A stretch of 64,000 nt of DNA from Lentzea alba (GTDB taxonomy: Bacteria > Actinomycetota > Actinomycetes > Mycobacteriales > Pseudonocardiaceae): contig NZ_JAAMPJ010000005.1 in assembly GCF_011067745.1 (NCBI RefSeq), positions 526,965 through 590,964 on the forward strand. The letters run 5' to 3'. The stretch's first letter is position 1. Each line of letters begins with the position of its first letter. Positions 10,274 to 19,112 of this stretch are shown here, piece after piece. The notes under the pieces are model-generated. The model was not told where the DNA came from and searched no databases. It saw only the letters and a program-made list of their open reading frames with translations. The position numbers and the translations under genes were made by a program.

Positions 10274-10339
10274 ACCCCATTGACCAAACATGAATTGGAA
10301 TTCAAACAAGGACTTCACCCGTACGGATGAGTTGATCAT

Positions 10340-10345
10340 TATGAT
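10340..10345 (+). promoter_or_regulatory. -10 box for a leaderless transcript
   Basis: TATGAT ends six bases before the GTG at 10352, and no ribosome site precedes that GTG. The arrangement matches actinobacterial leaderless promoters and indicates that the downstream lipoprotein has its own promoter. Confidence 0.55.
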
Positions 10346-10351
10346 GGTCGG

Positions 10352-11833
10352 GTGCCCCTGAAACGTCGCCCTGCTGCGCTGCTCGCTGCGCTTGCACTTC
10401 TCGGTGCGGTCACGGCGTGCACGAGCCAGGCGGCCGGCGACCCGGTGGGCAAGCCCCCCACGCAGCCGGCCGCGGTGGAGACCAAGGCACCGCCACCGCG
10501 GGACAAGCTCAAGCTCACCGTCGAAAACGGCAGGCAGAGCCCCGGTACGGTGGTCGCCGGCGTCGGGGACGCGGTCTACAACTACGCGCCCGCCGTGATG
10601 CTCGACGGCGGCAAGGTGCGCACGTGGTGGTGCAGCCAGATGGGCATCGCGCAGCCGAACGGCGACGACATCCTCTACAGCGACGGCCCGAGCCCGGACG
10701 GCCCGTTCTCCACGGCACAACCGGTGTTCTCCGGCAGCGGCGGCAGCTTCGACGCCATGCACACGTGCGACCCGTCGCTGATCAAGATCGGCGACACGTA
10801 CTTCCTGTACTACACGGGCGCGAGCAGGGACAACCACGCGAACGGCAGCTCCGTCGGCGTCGCGACCAGCAAGGACGGCATCAGCTGGACGCGGGCCAAC
10901 AACGGCCAGGCGATCCTCGGCACGTCGAACGACATCATCCGCGAGAACACCTACGGCGCCGGCCAGCAGTCCGCCATCTACCTGGACGGCTGGGTCTACC
11001 TGCTCTTCACCGACACCACCGGGTTCGCGGCAGCCACCAACGGCGCCGGCCAGTACGTGCTGCGCTCGAAGGACCCGCTGTTCACCAAGGGTGTCGAGTC
11101 GCTCGGCCCGCAGGGCTTCAAGCCGGTGCAGAAGACCAACGAGGCCCGCACGCGGTCCGTGGTCGAGGCGTTCAGCGCGGACTGGATGTGGATCGACGCC
11201 GCGTCCACGTTCGCGATCGCCCACTCAACCGACGAGGGCACCACCATCACGTTCTGGAACAGGGAGTTCACCCGCCACCCGTACGACCCCGTGGTGATCT
11301 CCGGTTCCTGGAAAGAGGGCCCCGGCCTGGTGCGCACGCCCGAGGGCCACGCGCCGATCCACCCCGGCGGACCGTGCGACAAGGTGGCGCTGGACGTGCT
11401 GCGCGCCACCGTCAACGGAGGGTCCGGAGCGCCCACGAACATCAGCCACTTCGGCATCGACGCGCTCGGACTCAACGGCTGCGCGACGCCGGAGGAGGCG
11501 CGCGTGCTCAACGGCTTCTCGGTGCCCTCCCCCGAACGCACGGCCGACGTCGTCGTCAACGACAAGGTCATCCGGTTCGAACGTGGCTCGGCGGCGGCGA
11601 AGTACGCCCGCGGCGTGATCGGCTGGCGGCCGAAGATCGTCGACTCGTTCCAGGTCGCGGTCCGCGTCCCGGCGTCCGTGCCGGCGGTGCTCGGCCCGAA
11701 CGGCCTGGCAGGGCTGCTGGTGAACAACAAGCTGCTGGTGATCCACTCGCTCGAGGTCGCCCAGCAGAACTCCTCCGAGATCACCGTGGTCACCCAGGGG
11801 CAGTGGGACCAGTACGAACGCCTGCTGGCCTGA
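10352..11833 (+). CDS. Secreted lipoprotein with five-bladed beta-propeller glycosidase-like fold
   Basis: A 493-residue lipoprotein with signal peptide and lipobox (LLGAVTAC, cysteine near residue 23). The body looks like the GH43/GH62/GH68 five-bladed propeller: repeats such as YAPAVMLDGGKVRTWW, CDPSLIKIGDTYFLYYTGAS and VGVATSKDGISWTRANNGQ. Aspartates in the first blade strands could be catalytic, but I cannot assign the full triad. Such proteins bind or cleave arabinan, xylan or fructan; a non-catalytic role is equally possible. It has its own leaderless-type promoter, and is followed 42 nt later by a polytopic membrane protein, suggesting a shared task in surface polysaccharide handling. 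Confidence 0.7.
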   Translation: MPLKRRPAALLAALALLGAVTACTSQAAGDPVGKPPTQPAAVETKAPPPRDKLKLTVENGRQSPGTVVAGVGDAVYNYAPAVMLDGGKVRTWWCSQMGIAQPNGDDILYSDGPSPDGPFSTAQPVFSGSGGSFDAMHTCDPSLIKIGDTYFLYYTGASRDNHANGSSVGVATSKDGISWTRANNGQAILGTSNDIIRENTYGAGQQSAIYLDGWVYLLFTDTTGFAAATNGAGQYVLRSKDPLFTKGVESLGPQGFKPVQKTNEARTRSVVEAFSADWMWIDAASTFAIAHSTDEGTTITFWNREFTRHPYDPVVISGSWKEGPGLVRTPEGHAPIHPGGPCDKVALDVLRATVNGGSGAPTNISHFGIDALGLNGCATPEEARVLNGFSVPSPERTADVVVNDKVIRFERGSAAAKYARGVIGWRPKIVDSFQVAVRVPASVPAVLGPNGLAGLLVNNKLLVIHSLEVAQQNSSEITVVTQGQWDQYERLLA

Positions 11834-11875
11834 CCCCGTACCGTGCCCGGTGAACCGGGACTTGGGGGATCTGCA

Positions 11876-13192
11876 GTGACGGCGACGTTGGAACGACCGA
11901 AGGCGCTCGCGGAGAGCGTGATCCCGCTCCCGGTCGAGCCTCGGCACGAACGGGCCTGGCTGGGCATGGCGTTCGCGTTCCTCGGCTCGATGCTGTTCCT
12001 GCTGCTCATCCCCGCCGGCTGGGCCCGGCTCGACCACCTGTGGGCCGAGGACGGCGCCCGGTTCATGGTCGACGCGGTCCGGTTCCCGATGCTGCAGAAC
12101 CTGGTCGAGCCCTACGGCGGCTACCTGCACACGCTGCCGCGCCTGGTCGCCGAAGTGGTCGCGCTGCTGCCGATCGAGTGGGCCGCCGCCGGGTTCGCGG
12201 TCACCGCCGCCGTCCTGCGCGCGCTCATCGCGTTGATCGCGTTCGCGGGCTCCAAGGCGTACCTGAGGTCGACGCCGCTGCGGTTCGCGCTGGCGGCGCT
12301 GGTCATCGTGTTGCCGGTGGGCAACTCCGAGCCGTTGAACAACATGTCGAACCTGCACTGGTTCCTGCTCTACGGCGCGTTCTGGGCGTTGTTGTGGCGC
12401 AACGCCCCGCGCTGGCCCATCGCGTTGTTCGTCTTCCTCGCCGCCGTGTCGAGCCCGCTCGTCTTCATCCTGGCGCCGATCGCGCTGGTGCGGCTCTTCC
12501 AGTCGCGCAAGGAGGTGCCGATCGCGTTCCTCGCCGGGCTGGTCGTGCAGGCGATCGCGATGATCTTCGCGACCAGGACGCCGTACTCGCACGACGAGGT
12601 CGACCCGGTGCAGGTGCTGCTGGCGAGCCTGTTGCGGGTGCCCGTGGTGGCGTTCACCGGCTCGGAGCGGGTCAGCGACTTCTACCCGGCGCAGGGCAAC
12701 GCGCTGATCCTGGTGACGCTGCTGATCGCCGCGGTGCCGATCGCGGCGGGCCTGTGGTTCGGTGACCGGCCGCGCTGGACGCTGGCGCTGACCGCGGTCG
12801 CGTACAGCGTGATCGTCATCGTGGCGTGCCTGGTGCTGAACTGGACCCACGTGCTGCAGGTGCAGGCACCCGAGGTCGTGATGGCCGCGCAGCGCTACAG
12901 CATCGCGCCGTGCCTGTTCCTGTTCACCGCGATCTTCGTGGGCCTCGACGCGACACCGAGGGTGACCTGGGGACGCGCGGTGGTGGGCGGCAGCCGGTAC
13001 CTGATCGGGATGATCGTCGTCGTCAGCATCTTCTGGTACCTGCAGGAGAAGGGGCCGGTGCTGAAGGGCGTGCCGTGGGACGAGAGCGTCGCGAAGGCCC
13101 GTGCGGAGTGCTCGGCCGGGGCAGCGGAGGCGCGCCTGGAGCACGAGCCGAAGGACTGGTTCTTCGTCGTTCCGTGCAACTCGCTGAGGTAG
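11876..13192 (+). CDS. Polytopic membrane protein, possibly GT-C-fold glycosyltransferase-like
   Basis: A 438-residue protein with about ten hydrophobic segments after a cytoplasmic N-terminus. The first external loop carries LWAEDGARFMVDA followed by PYGGYLHTLPRLVAEVVALLP; an acidic ED motif in the first loop is a hallmark of GT-C lipid-linked-sugar transferases. The C-terminal tail (residues 400-438) is soluble and contains a few charged residues and a late cysteine. I do not recognise the family by name, so the GT-C reading is inference. GTG 11876 is selected because TTGGGGGAT lies eight bases upstream. It follows the propeller lipoprotein and could act with it. Confidence 0.6.
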   Translation: MTATLERPKALAESVIPLPVEPRHERAWLGMAFAFLGSMLFLLLIPAGWARLDHLWAEDGARFMVDAVRFPMLQNLVEPYGGYLHTLPRLVAEVVALLPIEWAAAGFAVTAAVLRALIALIAFAGSKAYLRSTPLRFALAALVIVLPVGNSEPLNNMSNLHWFLLYGAFWALLWRNAPRWPIALFVFLAAVSSPLVFILAPIALVRLFQSRKEVPIAFLAGLVVQAIAMIFATRTPYSHDEVDPVQVLLASLLRVPVVAFTGSERVSDFYPAQGNALILVTLLIAAVPIAAGLWFGDRPRWTLALTAVAYSVIVIVACLVLNWTHVLQVQAPEVVMAAQRYSIAPCLFLFTAIFVGLDATPRVTWGRAVVGGSRYLIGMIVVVSIFWYLQEKGPVLKGVPWDESVAKARAECSAGAAEARLEHEPKDWFFVVPCNSLR

Positions 13193-13228
13193 CTGTCGAA
13201 AACGCGGATCCCCGTTCGACGCAGGTGC

Positions 13229-13747
13229 ATGACGAACACGACGATTGAGACCCGCAACCTCGACCAGTACGGCAACGCCGCCCTCCAGTGGAGCCAGGCG
13301 CGGGACCTGCTCGCCAGGGAGTCCGCGTCGAAGGACGTGCCGTTCTTCCTCAGCACCGTGCGCCCGGACGGCAGGCCGCACTCGGTGGGCATAGGCGCCG
13401 TCTGGTTCGAGGACGCGCTGTACTTCGTGAGCGGGCCGGGCACCCGCAAGTCGCGCAACCTCGCGGCGAACCCGGCCTGCACGGTGTCGGTGCGGTTGAG
13501 CAGCATGGACATCGTGCTGGAGGGCGACGCGCACCGGATCACCGACGAGTCCACTTTGGACCGGGTCGCCACGCGGTACCGCGAGTCGGGCTGGCCCGCC
13601 GAACGGGAGGGTGCGGCGTTCACCGCGCCCTACACCGCGCCGAGCGCCGGCCCGGCTCCCTGGTACGTCTACCGGATCTCGCTGACCACGGCCCACGCGG
13701 TGGCCACTGTGGAACCGGGTGGCGCTACGCGGTGGACGTTCGGCTGA
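13229..13747 (+). CDS. Pyridoxamine 5'-phosphate oxidase-like (split-barrel flavin) protein
   Basis: A 172-residue protein of the PNPOx-like split beta-barrel family, which binds FMN, F420 or haem. Diagnostic stretches are PFFLSTVRPDGRPHSVGIGAVW, ALYFVSGPGTRKSRNLAANP and MDIVLEGDAHRI. The residues around KSRNL usually contact the flavin or F420 phosphate, so an F420- or FMN-dependent reductase is plausible. It starts at an ATG at 13229 in a short gap after the membrane protein. Its last 23 bases overlap the end of the convergent NmrA-like gene. The substrate is unknown. Confidence 0.82.
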   Translation: MTNTTIETRNLDQYGNAALQWSQARDLLARESASKDVPFFLSTVRPDGRPHSVGIGAVWFEDALYFVSGPGTRKSRNLAANPACTVSVRLSSMDIVLEGDAHRITDESTLDRVATRYRESGWPAEREGAAFTAPYTAPSAGPAPWYVYRISLTTAHAVATVEPGGATRWTFG

Positions 13748-14522
13748 GGAACTCGCGCAACGATCGGGGCGGCCGGCCCGTCACGTCCTCGACGGTCGTG
13801 CTGACCCGGTCTTCCGCGCCGCCCCGGATGTCCTCGTCGAGCGCGGCGAGGATCGCGGCGAACTCCGCGGGCAACGACGCGGCCAGCCGTTCGGTCATCT
13901 CCTCGGTGCTGACCGAACGGTGCCGGACCGGGCGCCCGGTGACTTCGGTGATGATCGCGGCGGCATCGGCGTAGCTGACCGCCTCCGGACCGGTGATCAG
14001 GTGATCTGTGTTGTGCGGCAACAGGTCCGTGAGCGCACGAGCGGCGACTGCGGCGATGTCCGCGGCGTCGACGAACCCGACCCTGCCGTCGCCGGTGGCC
14101 GTGACGATCTCGCCGGCGCGGACCCCGGCCGCGACCACGTGGTCGCCGGTGAAGTTCTGCATGAACCACGACGGCCGCAGCACCGTCCACTCCGGCATGG
14201 TCCTGACCAGCGCGGGGAGAGCGCCCATCCCCGTGGCGCTCTCCCGCACCGCGGACGAGCTCAGCAGTACCACTCGCCGCACGAGCCGCGCTCGAGCGAG
14301 GAACGACTCGACCACCGGAACCGGATCAGCCTGCCCGACCGGAGGGATCAGGTACACCCCGTCTATCCCGCGAAGAGCATCTTCAAACGTCGCCGGATCG
14401 TCCCAGTCGAACCGGACGTGGTTGTCCTGCGCGGGTTTCCGCGTGCCGATGCGGGCGTCGGGCAACAACGACGCGAGCCGGCTGCCGGTCGTTCCGGTAC
14501 CACCGATGACCAGCACACTCAT
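13725..14522 (-). CDS. NmrA-like NAD(P)-binding atypical SDR
   Basis: A 265-residue Rossmann protein. It opens with MSVLVIGGTGTTGSRLASLL, the GxxGxxG dinucleotide motif, and shows the atypical-SDR features VVLLSSSAVRE, ITGPEAVSYADAAAIITEV and a C-terminal helical part. The active-site tyrosine of classical SDRs is absent, as in NmrA/QOR2-type redox sensors or quinone reductases. It overlaps the upstream SnoaL-like gene by four bases (ATGA), so the two form one operon under the TetR-family repressor encoded divergently. A quinone or electrophile response is likely but not shown. Confidence 0.85.
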   Translation of the reverse strand: MSVLVIGGTGTTGSRLASLLPDARIGTRKPAQDNHVRFDWDDPATFEDALRGIDGVYLIPPVGQADPVPVVESFLARARLVRRVVLLSSSAVRESATGMGALPALVRTMPEWTVLRPSWFMQNFTGDHVVAAGVRAGEIVTATGDGRVGFVDAADIAAVAARALTDLLPHNTDHLITGPEAVSYADAAAIITEVTGRPVRHRSVSTEEMTERLAASLPAEFAAILAALDEDIRGGAEDRVSTTVEDVTGRPPRSLREFLSRTSTA

Positions 14523-14902
14523 GCCGAAAGCTCCTGCACGTAGAGCGGGTTCCAGTAGTCGCGGTAGGACACGATCTCGCCGTTCCGGACGGTGATCACC
14601 GCGATGTACGAGAACCGGTACGGCTTGCCGGTCGCGACCACCACGCCCTCGGCGTCGAACTCGACCACCGCGACGTCCGGGTTCGTGCTCTGGTGCACGA
14701 CCTGCGTGGGAAAGCCCTGGACGTCGAGCATCTTCGGGTAGTCGCGCAGGTAGTCCTCGATCGCCGCACGCCCTTCCAGCCGCGACGGGTAGCCAGGTGG
14801 GGCGAACGGGAACTCCATCACGCCGTCCTCGGCCCACAGTCCCGCGAACCCGGTCATGTCCTTGTCCAGCAGCAGTTGCAACGCCCTCGGGATGAGGTCC
14901 AT
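14519..14902 (-). CDS. SnoaL-like / NTF2-fold protein
   Basis: A 127-residue protein with the cone-shaped NTF2/SnoaL fold: an N-terminal helix pair (DLIPRALQLLLDKDMTGFAGLWAEDG) and the strand pattern DVAVVEFDAEGVVVATGKPYRF, IVSYRDYWNPLYVQEL. Relatives act as isomerases, cyclases or small-molecule binding partners. The start is ATG 14902 with GGGAG seven bases upstream; an in-frame TTG at 14914 coincides with that site and is rejected. The stop overlaps the ATG of the NmrA-like gene. The TetR operators lie directly upstream. Confidence 0.82.
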   Translation of the reverse strand: MDLIPRALQLLLDKDMTGFAGLWAEDGVMEFPFAPPGYPSRLEGRAAIEDYLRDYPKMLDVQGFPTQVVHQSTNPDVAVVEFDAEGVVVATGKPYRFSYIAVITVRNGEIVSYRDYWNPLYVQELSA

Positions 14903-14920
14903 GAAAACTCCCAACGAAAT

Positions 14921-14976
14921 GGACGGGACGGTACCGTCCCGTCCACCACGTTAGGCGGGACGGGACCGTCCCGTCC
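14921..14976. promoter_or_regulatory. Two palindromic TetR operators in the SnoaL/TetR gap
   Basis: The first is a perfect 24-bp palindrome at 14921-14944 (half GGACGGGACGGT). The second, at 14958-14976, repeats the arms GGACGGGAC / GTCCCGTCC around a single central base. The same 9-bp arms are thus spaced by 6 and by 1 base. The second site overlaps the -35 region of the tetR promoter, and the first lies just upstream of the divergent operon, so both directions could be repressed. Confidence 0.8.
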
Positions 14977-14981
14977 AGTCC

Positions 14982-14987
14982 TATGAT
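14982..14987 (+). promoter_or_regulatory. -10 box of the TetR regulator, leaderless
   Basis: TATGAT is followed by seven bases and then the ATG at 14995. There is no ribosome site, so transcription probably begins at or next to the start codon. This decides between the ATG codons at 14983 and 14995. Confidence 0.6.
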
Positions 14988-14994
14988 GTGCGTC

Positions 14995-15582
14995 ATGACC
15001 AAGCGCACCCCGACCGGCGCCGCAGTGCTGCAGCCTCAGGTCACGTCCGCGATCACCGAGGCCGTGCTCGACGAGCTCGCGCTGCACGGTTACGGCCGGC
15101 TGTCGATGGAGGCGGTGGCCAAACGCGCGGAGGTCGGCAAGAGCGCGCTCTACCGGCGTTGGCCGTCCAAACAGGACATGGTGGTCGCGGCGCTGGCGGA
15201 GTTCTCCGTGCCACTGGCCGAAATCCCGGACACCGGCTCGTTGCGCGGCGATCTGCTGGCCACCGTCACGGCCGTGCACGACTGGTTGAGCCACCCGCGG
15301 TTCGGCACGATCCTGCCGGACCTCACCGCCGAGGCCGTCCGCAATCCCGCGCTGGCCGAGGCGATCGCGGCGACCATCGGCGAACCGCGCCGCGAACTCG
15401 GCGCCATCGCGTTGCGGCGCGCGGTCGAACGTCGTGAGCTACCAGCGTATTTCGACGTCGAGATCGCACTCGACCTGATCGCTGCGCCCGTCTACTGGCG
15501 ACTGTCGGTGCGCCGCGCGGAGATCGAACCCGACTACCTCGAACGGCTCGTCGACCACCTGATGCGCGCGCTTCAGTGCTGA
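14995..15582 (+). CDS. TetR/AcrR-family repressor
   Basis: A 195-residue repressor with an N-terminal TetR helix-turn-helix (EAVAKRAEVGKSALYRRWPSK) and a ligand-binding C-terminal helical domain of the TetR_C_11-like type (LAEAIAATIGEPRRELGAIAL). It is divergent from the SnoaL-like/NmrA-like operon, and the two palindromes in the gap are its likely sites, so it should repress both that operon and itself. The ligand is unknown. Its last ten bases overlap the end of the convergent Old Yellow Enzyme gene. Confidence 0.92.
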   Translation: MTKRTPTGAAVLQPQVTSAITEAVLDELALHGYGRLSMEAVAKRAEVGKSALYRRWPSKQDMVVAALAEFSVPLAEIPDTGSLRGDLLATVTAVHDWLSHPRFGTILPDLTAEAVRNPALAEAIAATIGEPRRELGAIALRRAVERRELPAYFDVEIALDLIAAPVYWRLSVRRAEIEPDYLERLVDHLMRALQC

Positions 15583-16622
15583 TAGCTGGGGTGGTCGACG
15601 TAGCCGGCCTCGGTCTGGAACCAGGTCTCGCGGTCCGTGCTGACGAGCGGTAGCCCGAGGCGGAACCGTTCGACGAGGTCGGGATTGCCGAGGTAGGCGC
15701 GGCCGTAGCTGATCAGGTCGGCGCCGTTGGCGAGCCAGCGTTCACCCTGCTCGCGGGTGCTCTCGTGCGGCCCGATCTGGCCACCGGGGTTGAGGATGAA
15801 CGCCGTCGGCCACGCCTTGCGCAGCCCCATCAGCACGTCGTCGTCCGCGGTCGCGAGCACGTGGATGTACGCGATGTCCGGCAACGCCCGCAGCAGCGCC
15901 GAGTAGAGCGCGGGCACGTCGTCCTCGACGATGTCCTGGACCTGGCCGCCGGGCGACAGCCGGATGCCGACCCGGTCCGCACCGATGGCGTCCACCGCCG
16001 CTTCGACCGCTTCGACGGCGAACCGGATGCGTCCGGCGACCGAGCCGCCGTACTCGTCGTCGCGTTGGTTCGCGTTGGAGGACAGGAACTGCTGGATCAG
16101 GTAACCGTTCGCGCCGTGCAGCTCGACCCCGTCGAACCCCGCTTCGACCGCCAGCCGGGCCGCGTCCCCGAACGCCCGCACCTGGTCCCGCACCCCCGAG
16201 GCGGTCAGCGCCACCGGCACCGGCGCGGGCTTGATCCCCGTCGGCGTGAACACCTCGCTGGTGGACGCGATCGCCGACGGCGCCACGGGGTGGTGCCCGG
16301 CGACCTCGACGTGGCCGATGCGGCCACCGTGCATGAGCTGGGCGAAGATCCGGCCGCCGTTGGCGTGCACGGCATCCGTGACCACCCGCCACGCCGCGAC
16401 CTGCTCGGCGTTGTGGATGCCGGGCATGAACGGACCGGCCTGGCCCGGCTCGTTCGGGTGCACGCCCTCCGTGACGATGAGCCCGGCGGTGGCGCGTTGG
16501 GCGTAGTAGGTGGCGGTCGTCGCGATCGGTTTGCCGTCCACGGCCCGTGCGCGCGTCATCGGCGCCATGACCAGGCGGTTCGGCAGGGTCAGATTTCCGA
16601 GTCGGTAGCTGCTGAGAAGCAT
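15573..16622 (-). CDS. Old Yellow Enzyme-family alkene reductase
   Basis: A 349-residue FMN-dependent ene-reductase that reduces activated double bonds in enones, maleimides or nitro-compounds using NAD(P)H. Visible features are RLVMAPMTRARA near the N-terminus, the substrate-binding HGANGYLIQQFLSSNANQRDD with the usual His/Asn region, and the FMN-phosphate strand ISYGRAYLGNPDLVERF. The length is typical. The ATG at 16622 is preceded by TAGCGT seven bases upstream, suggesting a leaderless mRNA. The MerR regulator is divergent and a MerR-type operator lies between them, so induction by electrophiles is a reasonable inference. Confidence 0.95.
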   Translation of the reverse strand: MLLSSYRLGNLTLPNRLVMAPMTRARAVDGKPIATTATYYAQRATAGLIVTEGVHPNEPGQAGPFMPGIHNAEQVAAWRVVTDAVHANGGRIFAQLMHGGRIGHVEVAGHHPVAPSAIASTSEVFTPTGIKPAPVPVALTASGVRDQVRAFGDAARLAVEAGFDGVELHGANGYLIQQFLSSNANQRDDEYGGSVAGRIRFAVEAVEAAVDAIGADRVGIRLSPGGQVQDIVEDDVPALYSALLRALPDIAYIHVLATADDDVLMGLRKAWPTAFILNPGGQIGPHESTREQGERWLANGADLISYGRAYLGNPDLVERFRLGLPLVSTDRETWFQTEAGYVDHPSYQH

Positions 16623-16638
16623 GAGCACTACGCTAGAA

Positions 16639-16658
16639 ACCTGACATTGACGTCAGAG
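16639..16658. promoter_or_regulatory. MerR-type dyad operator
   Basis: The core CTGACATTGACGTCAG (16641-16656), extended by CC and aGG on its sides, forms an imperfect dyad of the TTGACGTCAA-like kind recognised by MerR-family activators of oxidoreductase genes. It sits between the divergent merR and Old Yellow Enzyme genes, over the promoter of the latter. Confidence 0.6.
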
Positions 16659-16681
16659 GTAGCTTTTGTGGCGGAGGTCTC

Positions 16682-17053
16682 ATGCGGATCGGCGAGCTGG
16701 CGACGAAGACCGGCGTGAGCGTGCGCGCGTTGCGCTACTACGAAGAGCAGGGCCTCCTCGCGTCCGAACGCAGCGAGAGCGGCCAACGGCACTATCCCGA
16801 CAACGCGGCCGGTCGCGTGCACCTGATCCAACAGTTCTACGCGGCCGGGATCTCCAGCGCGTCGATCCTGGAGATGCTGCCGTGCGTGGTCACCGGTGAG
16901 GCGTCCCCGCAGGTCCTGGCGACACTGCGGGGACACCGTTCGTCGGTCGTGCGGCAGATCGAGGAGCTCCAGGCCACGCTCCGGCAGCTCGACTCGGTGA
17001 TCGCGGGCGCCGTCAAGTCCCACGATTCCGGCGTGCCGTGCCCGCCCGGCTAG
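16682..17053 (+). CDS. MerR-family transcriptional regulator
   Basis: A 123-residue MerR regulator. MRIGELATKTGVSVRALRYY is the standard winged-helix start, followed by the wing (QRHYPDNAAGRVHLIQQF) and the dimerising coiled coil (RSSVVRQIEELQATLRQLDS). The short C-terminal tail has a single cysteine (VPCPPG) and another at CVV, so thiol sensing is possible but not obvious. GGAGG lies before the ATG. It is divergent from the ene-reductase, its probable target. Confidence 0.93.
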   Translation: MRIGELATKTGVSVRALRYYEEQGLLASERSESGQRHYPDNAAGRVHLIQQFYAAGISSASILEMLPCVVTGEASPQVLATLRGHRSSVVRQIEELQATLRQLDSVIAGAVKSHDSGVPCPPG

Positions 17054-17054
17054 G

Positions 17055-18095
17055 TCAGATCGTCGCGGTGTCGATCACGAACCGGTAGCGCACGTCGCTC
17101 GACAGCACCCGGTCGTACGCCACGTTGACCTGGTCGGCGTCGATCAGCTCGATCTCCGCGCCCAGGCCGTGCTCGGCGCAGAAGTCCAGCATCTCCTGGG
17201 TCTCCGCGATGCCGCCGATCATCGAACCGGCGAGCGTCTTGCCCCCGCCGAGCAGCCCGAACAGGTTCAGCGAGATCGGCTCCTCGGGCGCGCCGACGTT
17301 GACGATCGCGCCGCCGGTCCGCACCAGGCCGAGGTAGGCGTTGAAGTCCAGCGGCGCGGACACCGTGGACAGGATGACGTCGAACTTCCCGGCCAGCTCG
17401 GTGAACGTGGCGGGGTCGCTGGTGGCGCGGTAGTCCTGGGCGCCGAGCTTGAGGCCGTCGTCCTTCTTGCGCAACGACTGCGACAGCACGGTCACCTCGG
17501 CACCGAGCGCGGCGGCGATCTTGACGCCCATGTGCCCGAGGCCACCGAGGCCGACGACCGCGACCTTCTTGCCCGGCGCGACGCCCCAGTGCTTGAGCGG
17601 CGAGTAGACGGTGATGCCCGCGCACAACAGCGGCGCGGCCACGTCCAGCGGAAGTCCGTCCGGGATCCGCACGACGAAGTTCTCGTCGACCACGATCGAC
17701 TTCGAGTAGCCGCCGTAGGTGACGTCCCCGCGGCGGTCGACGCCGTTGTAGGTCATGGTGCTGCCACCGGTGCAGTACTGCTCGAAGCCGCGCAGGCAGT
17801 TGTCGCACTCCCGGCACGAGTCGACCATGCAGCCGACTCCGACGCGGTCGCCGACGGCGTGCCGCGTCACCTCGGAACCGACCTCGACCACCACTCCGGC
17901 GATCTCGTGACCAGGGACCATCGGGAAAATGCCCTCGCCCCAGCCCTCGTTGACCTGGTGGATGTCCGAGTGGCAGATGCCGGCGAACTTGATGTCGATC
18001 AGGACGTCGTGCGCGCCGACCGCACGACGCTCGATGGTGGTGCGCTCCAGCGGTGCCTTGGGTGCGGGAGCGGCGTAGGCAGCGACGGTGCTCAT
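17055..18095 (-). CDS. Zinc-dependent NAD(P) alcohol dehydrogenase (cinnamyl/YahK type)
   Basis: A 346-residue medium-chain dehydrogenase that interconverts alcohols and aldehydes. Catalytic zinc ligands appear in AGICHSDIH and PGHEIAG; the structural zinc lobe has four cysteines in [15 protein letters not shown]. The nucleotide motif is [17 protein letters not shown]. It matches the YahK/AdhC subgroup of cinnamyl-alcohol-dehydrogenase-like aldehyde reductases, usually NADPH-dependent. The start is ATG 18095 with GGAGAGA upstream. It is divergent from the MmyB-type regulator, which may control it. It ends one base from the end of merR. Confidence 0.95.
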   Translation of the reverse strand: MSTVAAYAAPAPKAPLERTTIERRAVGAHDVLIDIKFAGICHSDIHQVNEGWGEGIFPMVPGHEIAGVVVEVGSEVTRHAVGDRVGVGCMVDSCRECDNCLRGFEQYCTGGSTMTYNGVDRRGDVTYGGYSKSIVVDENFVVRIPDGLPLDVAAPLLCAGITVYSPLKHWGVAPGKKVAVVGLGGLGHMGVKIAAALGAEVTVLSQSLRKKDDGLKLGAQDYRATSDPATFTELAGKFDVILSTVSAPLDFNAYLGLVRTGGAIVNVGAPEEPISLNLFGLLGGGKTLAGSMIGGIAETQEMLDFCAEHGLGAEIELIDADQVNVAYDRVLSSDVRYRFVIDTATI

Positions 18096-18239
18096 CAGAT
18101 CTCTCCTCGTTTTGGCGTGTCGGTGACGACACTGCTCCGGTTCGAGGGCTCTACCCAGACACCTGTTCTTCGTACGTCCGGCGTGCCTACCACTGGCAGT
18201 AGCAGGCACGTCGCGGCCGGTCCGGTGATACTCGGAGGC

Positions 18240-19112
18240 ATGGACGTCGACCCGCGCACCGAGCTGAGCGAGTTCCTGCGCAGCCGCCGGGCGCGGCTGT
18301 CCCCCGACGACGTGGGCCTGCCCCGCTACGGCAGGACCCGCCGCGTGCCGGGACTGCGGCGCGAGGAACTGGCGCAGCTCGCGGGCGTCTCGGTCGCGTA
18401 CTACACGCGCCTCGAACAGGGGCACGGCCGCAACGTCTCGGACGAGGTGCTGCACGCGATCGCCAACGCGTTGCAGCTCGACGAAGCCGAGCGCACGCAC
18501 CTGCGCAACCTCACGAGCTGCCCGCTCGGCGGCAAGAAGAAGAAAACCACGCGGCAGGTGCGCCCGGCGTTGCAGCACCTGATCGACAACATCGGTGTGC
18601 CGGCGTACATCGGCGGGCGGCGCTCGGACGTCCTCGCGTGGAACCCGATGACGGCGGCGCTGTTCGGTGACTGGGGCGAACTGGAACCGCGCGACCGGAA
18701 CTGGGCGCGGTTCATCTTCCTGCAGCCCTCCTACCAGGAGCTCTTCGTCAACTGGGAGAGCAAGGCCTCCGACGTCGTCGCGTTCCTGCGGATGGACGCG
18801 GGGTGTTACCCGAACGACCCCGATCTGGCCGCGTTGATCGGCGAGCTGTCGGTGAAGAGCGAACCGTTCCGGCAGCTGTGGGCCAAGCACGACGTCAAGG
18901 AGAAGAGCTTCGGCACGAAGGTGCTGCGGCACCCGCTCGTGGGCGAGATGACGCTGCAGTACGAGACGCTCCGGATGCCCAGCGAGCCCGACCTGTTCCT
19001 GAGCACGTACCACGCCGAGCCCGGCTCCTCGTCCGCCGAGGCGCTGCAACTGCTCGCCAGCTGGGGCAAGGACGCGACCCGCGCGGGCATGCCGCACCAT
19101 ACCGACGTATGA
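18240..19112 (+). CDS. XRE-type regulator with MmyB-like ligand-binding domain
   Basis: A 290-residue regulator. An N-terminal XRE helix-turn-helix ([23 protein letters not shown]) is followed by the MmyB-like PAS-type domain ([53 protein letters not shown]) that binds fatty-acid-like ligands in characterised relatives. In actinomycetes these often sit beside a dehydrogenase that they regulate, as here with the divergent alcohol dehydrogenase. The ATG at 18240 has GGAGG only two bases upstream, so it may be translated from a leaderless mRNA. Its stop overlaps the start of the SelW-like gene. Confidence 0.93.
   Translation: MDVDPRTELSEFLRSRRARLSPDDVGLPRYGRTRRVPGLRREELAQLAGVSVAYYTRLEQGHGRNVSDEVLHAIANALQLDEAERTHLRNLTSCPLGGKKKKTTRQVRPALQHLIDNIGVPAYIGGRRSDVLAWNPMTAALFGDWGELEPRDRNWARFIFLQPSYQELFVNWESKASDVVAFLRMDAGCYPNDPDLAALIGELSVKSEPFRQLWAKHDVKEKSFGTKVLRHPLVGEMTLQYETLRMPSEPDLFLSTYHAEPGSSSAEALQLLASWGKDATRAGMPHHTDV

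Noticed and set aside
8966..11224. 752-codon minus-strand frame over the binding-protein and propeller genes
   Set aside because: Its product is low-complexity and Arg/Gly/Val-rich, as expected from antisense of GC-rich genes.
11225..13696. 823-codon minus-strand frame
   Set aside because: Antisense of the membrane-protein and flavin-protein genes; highly basic and repetitive.
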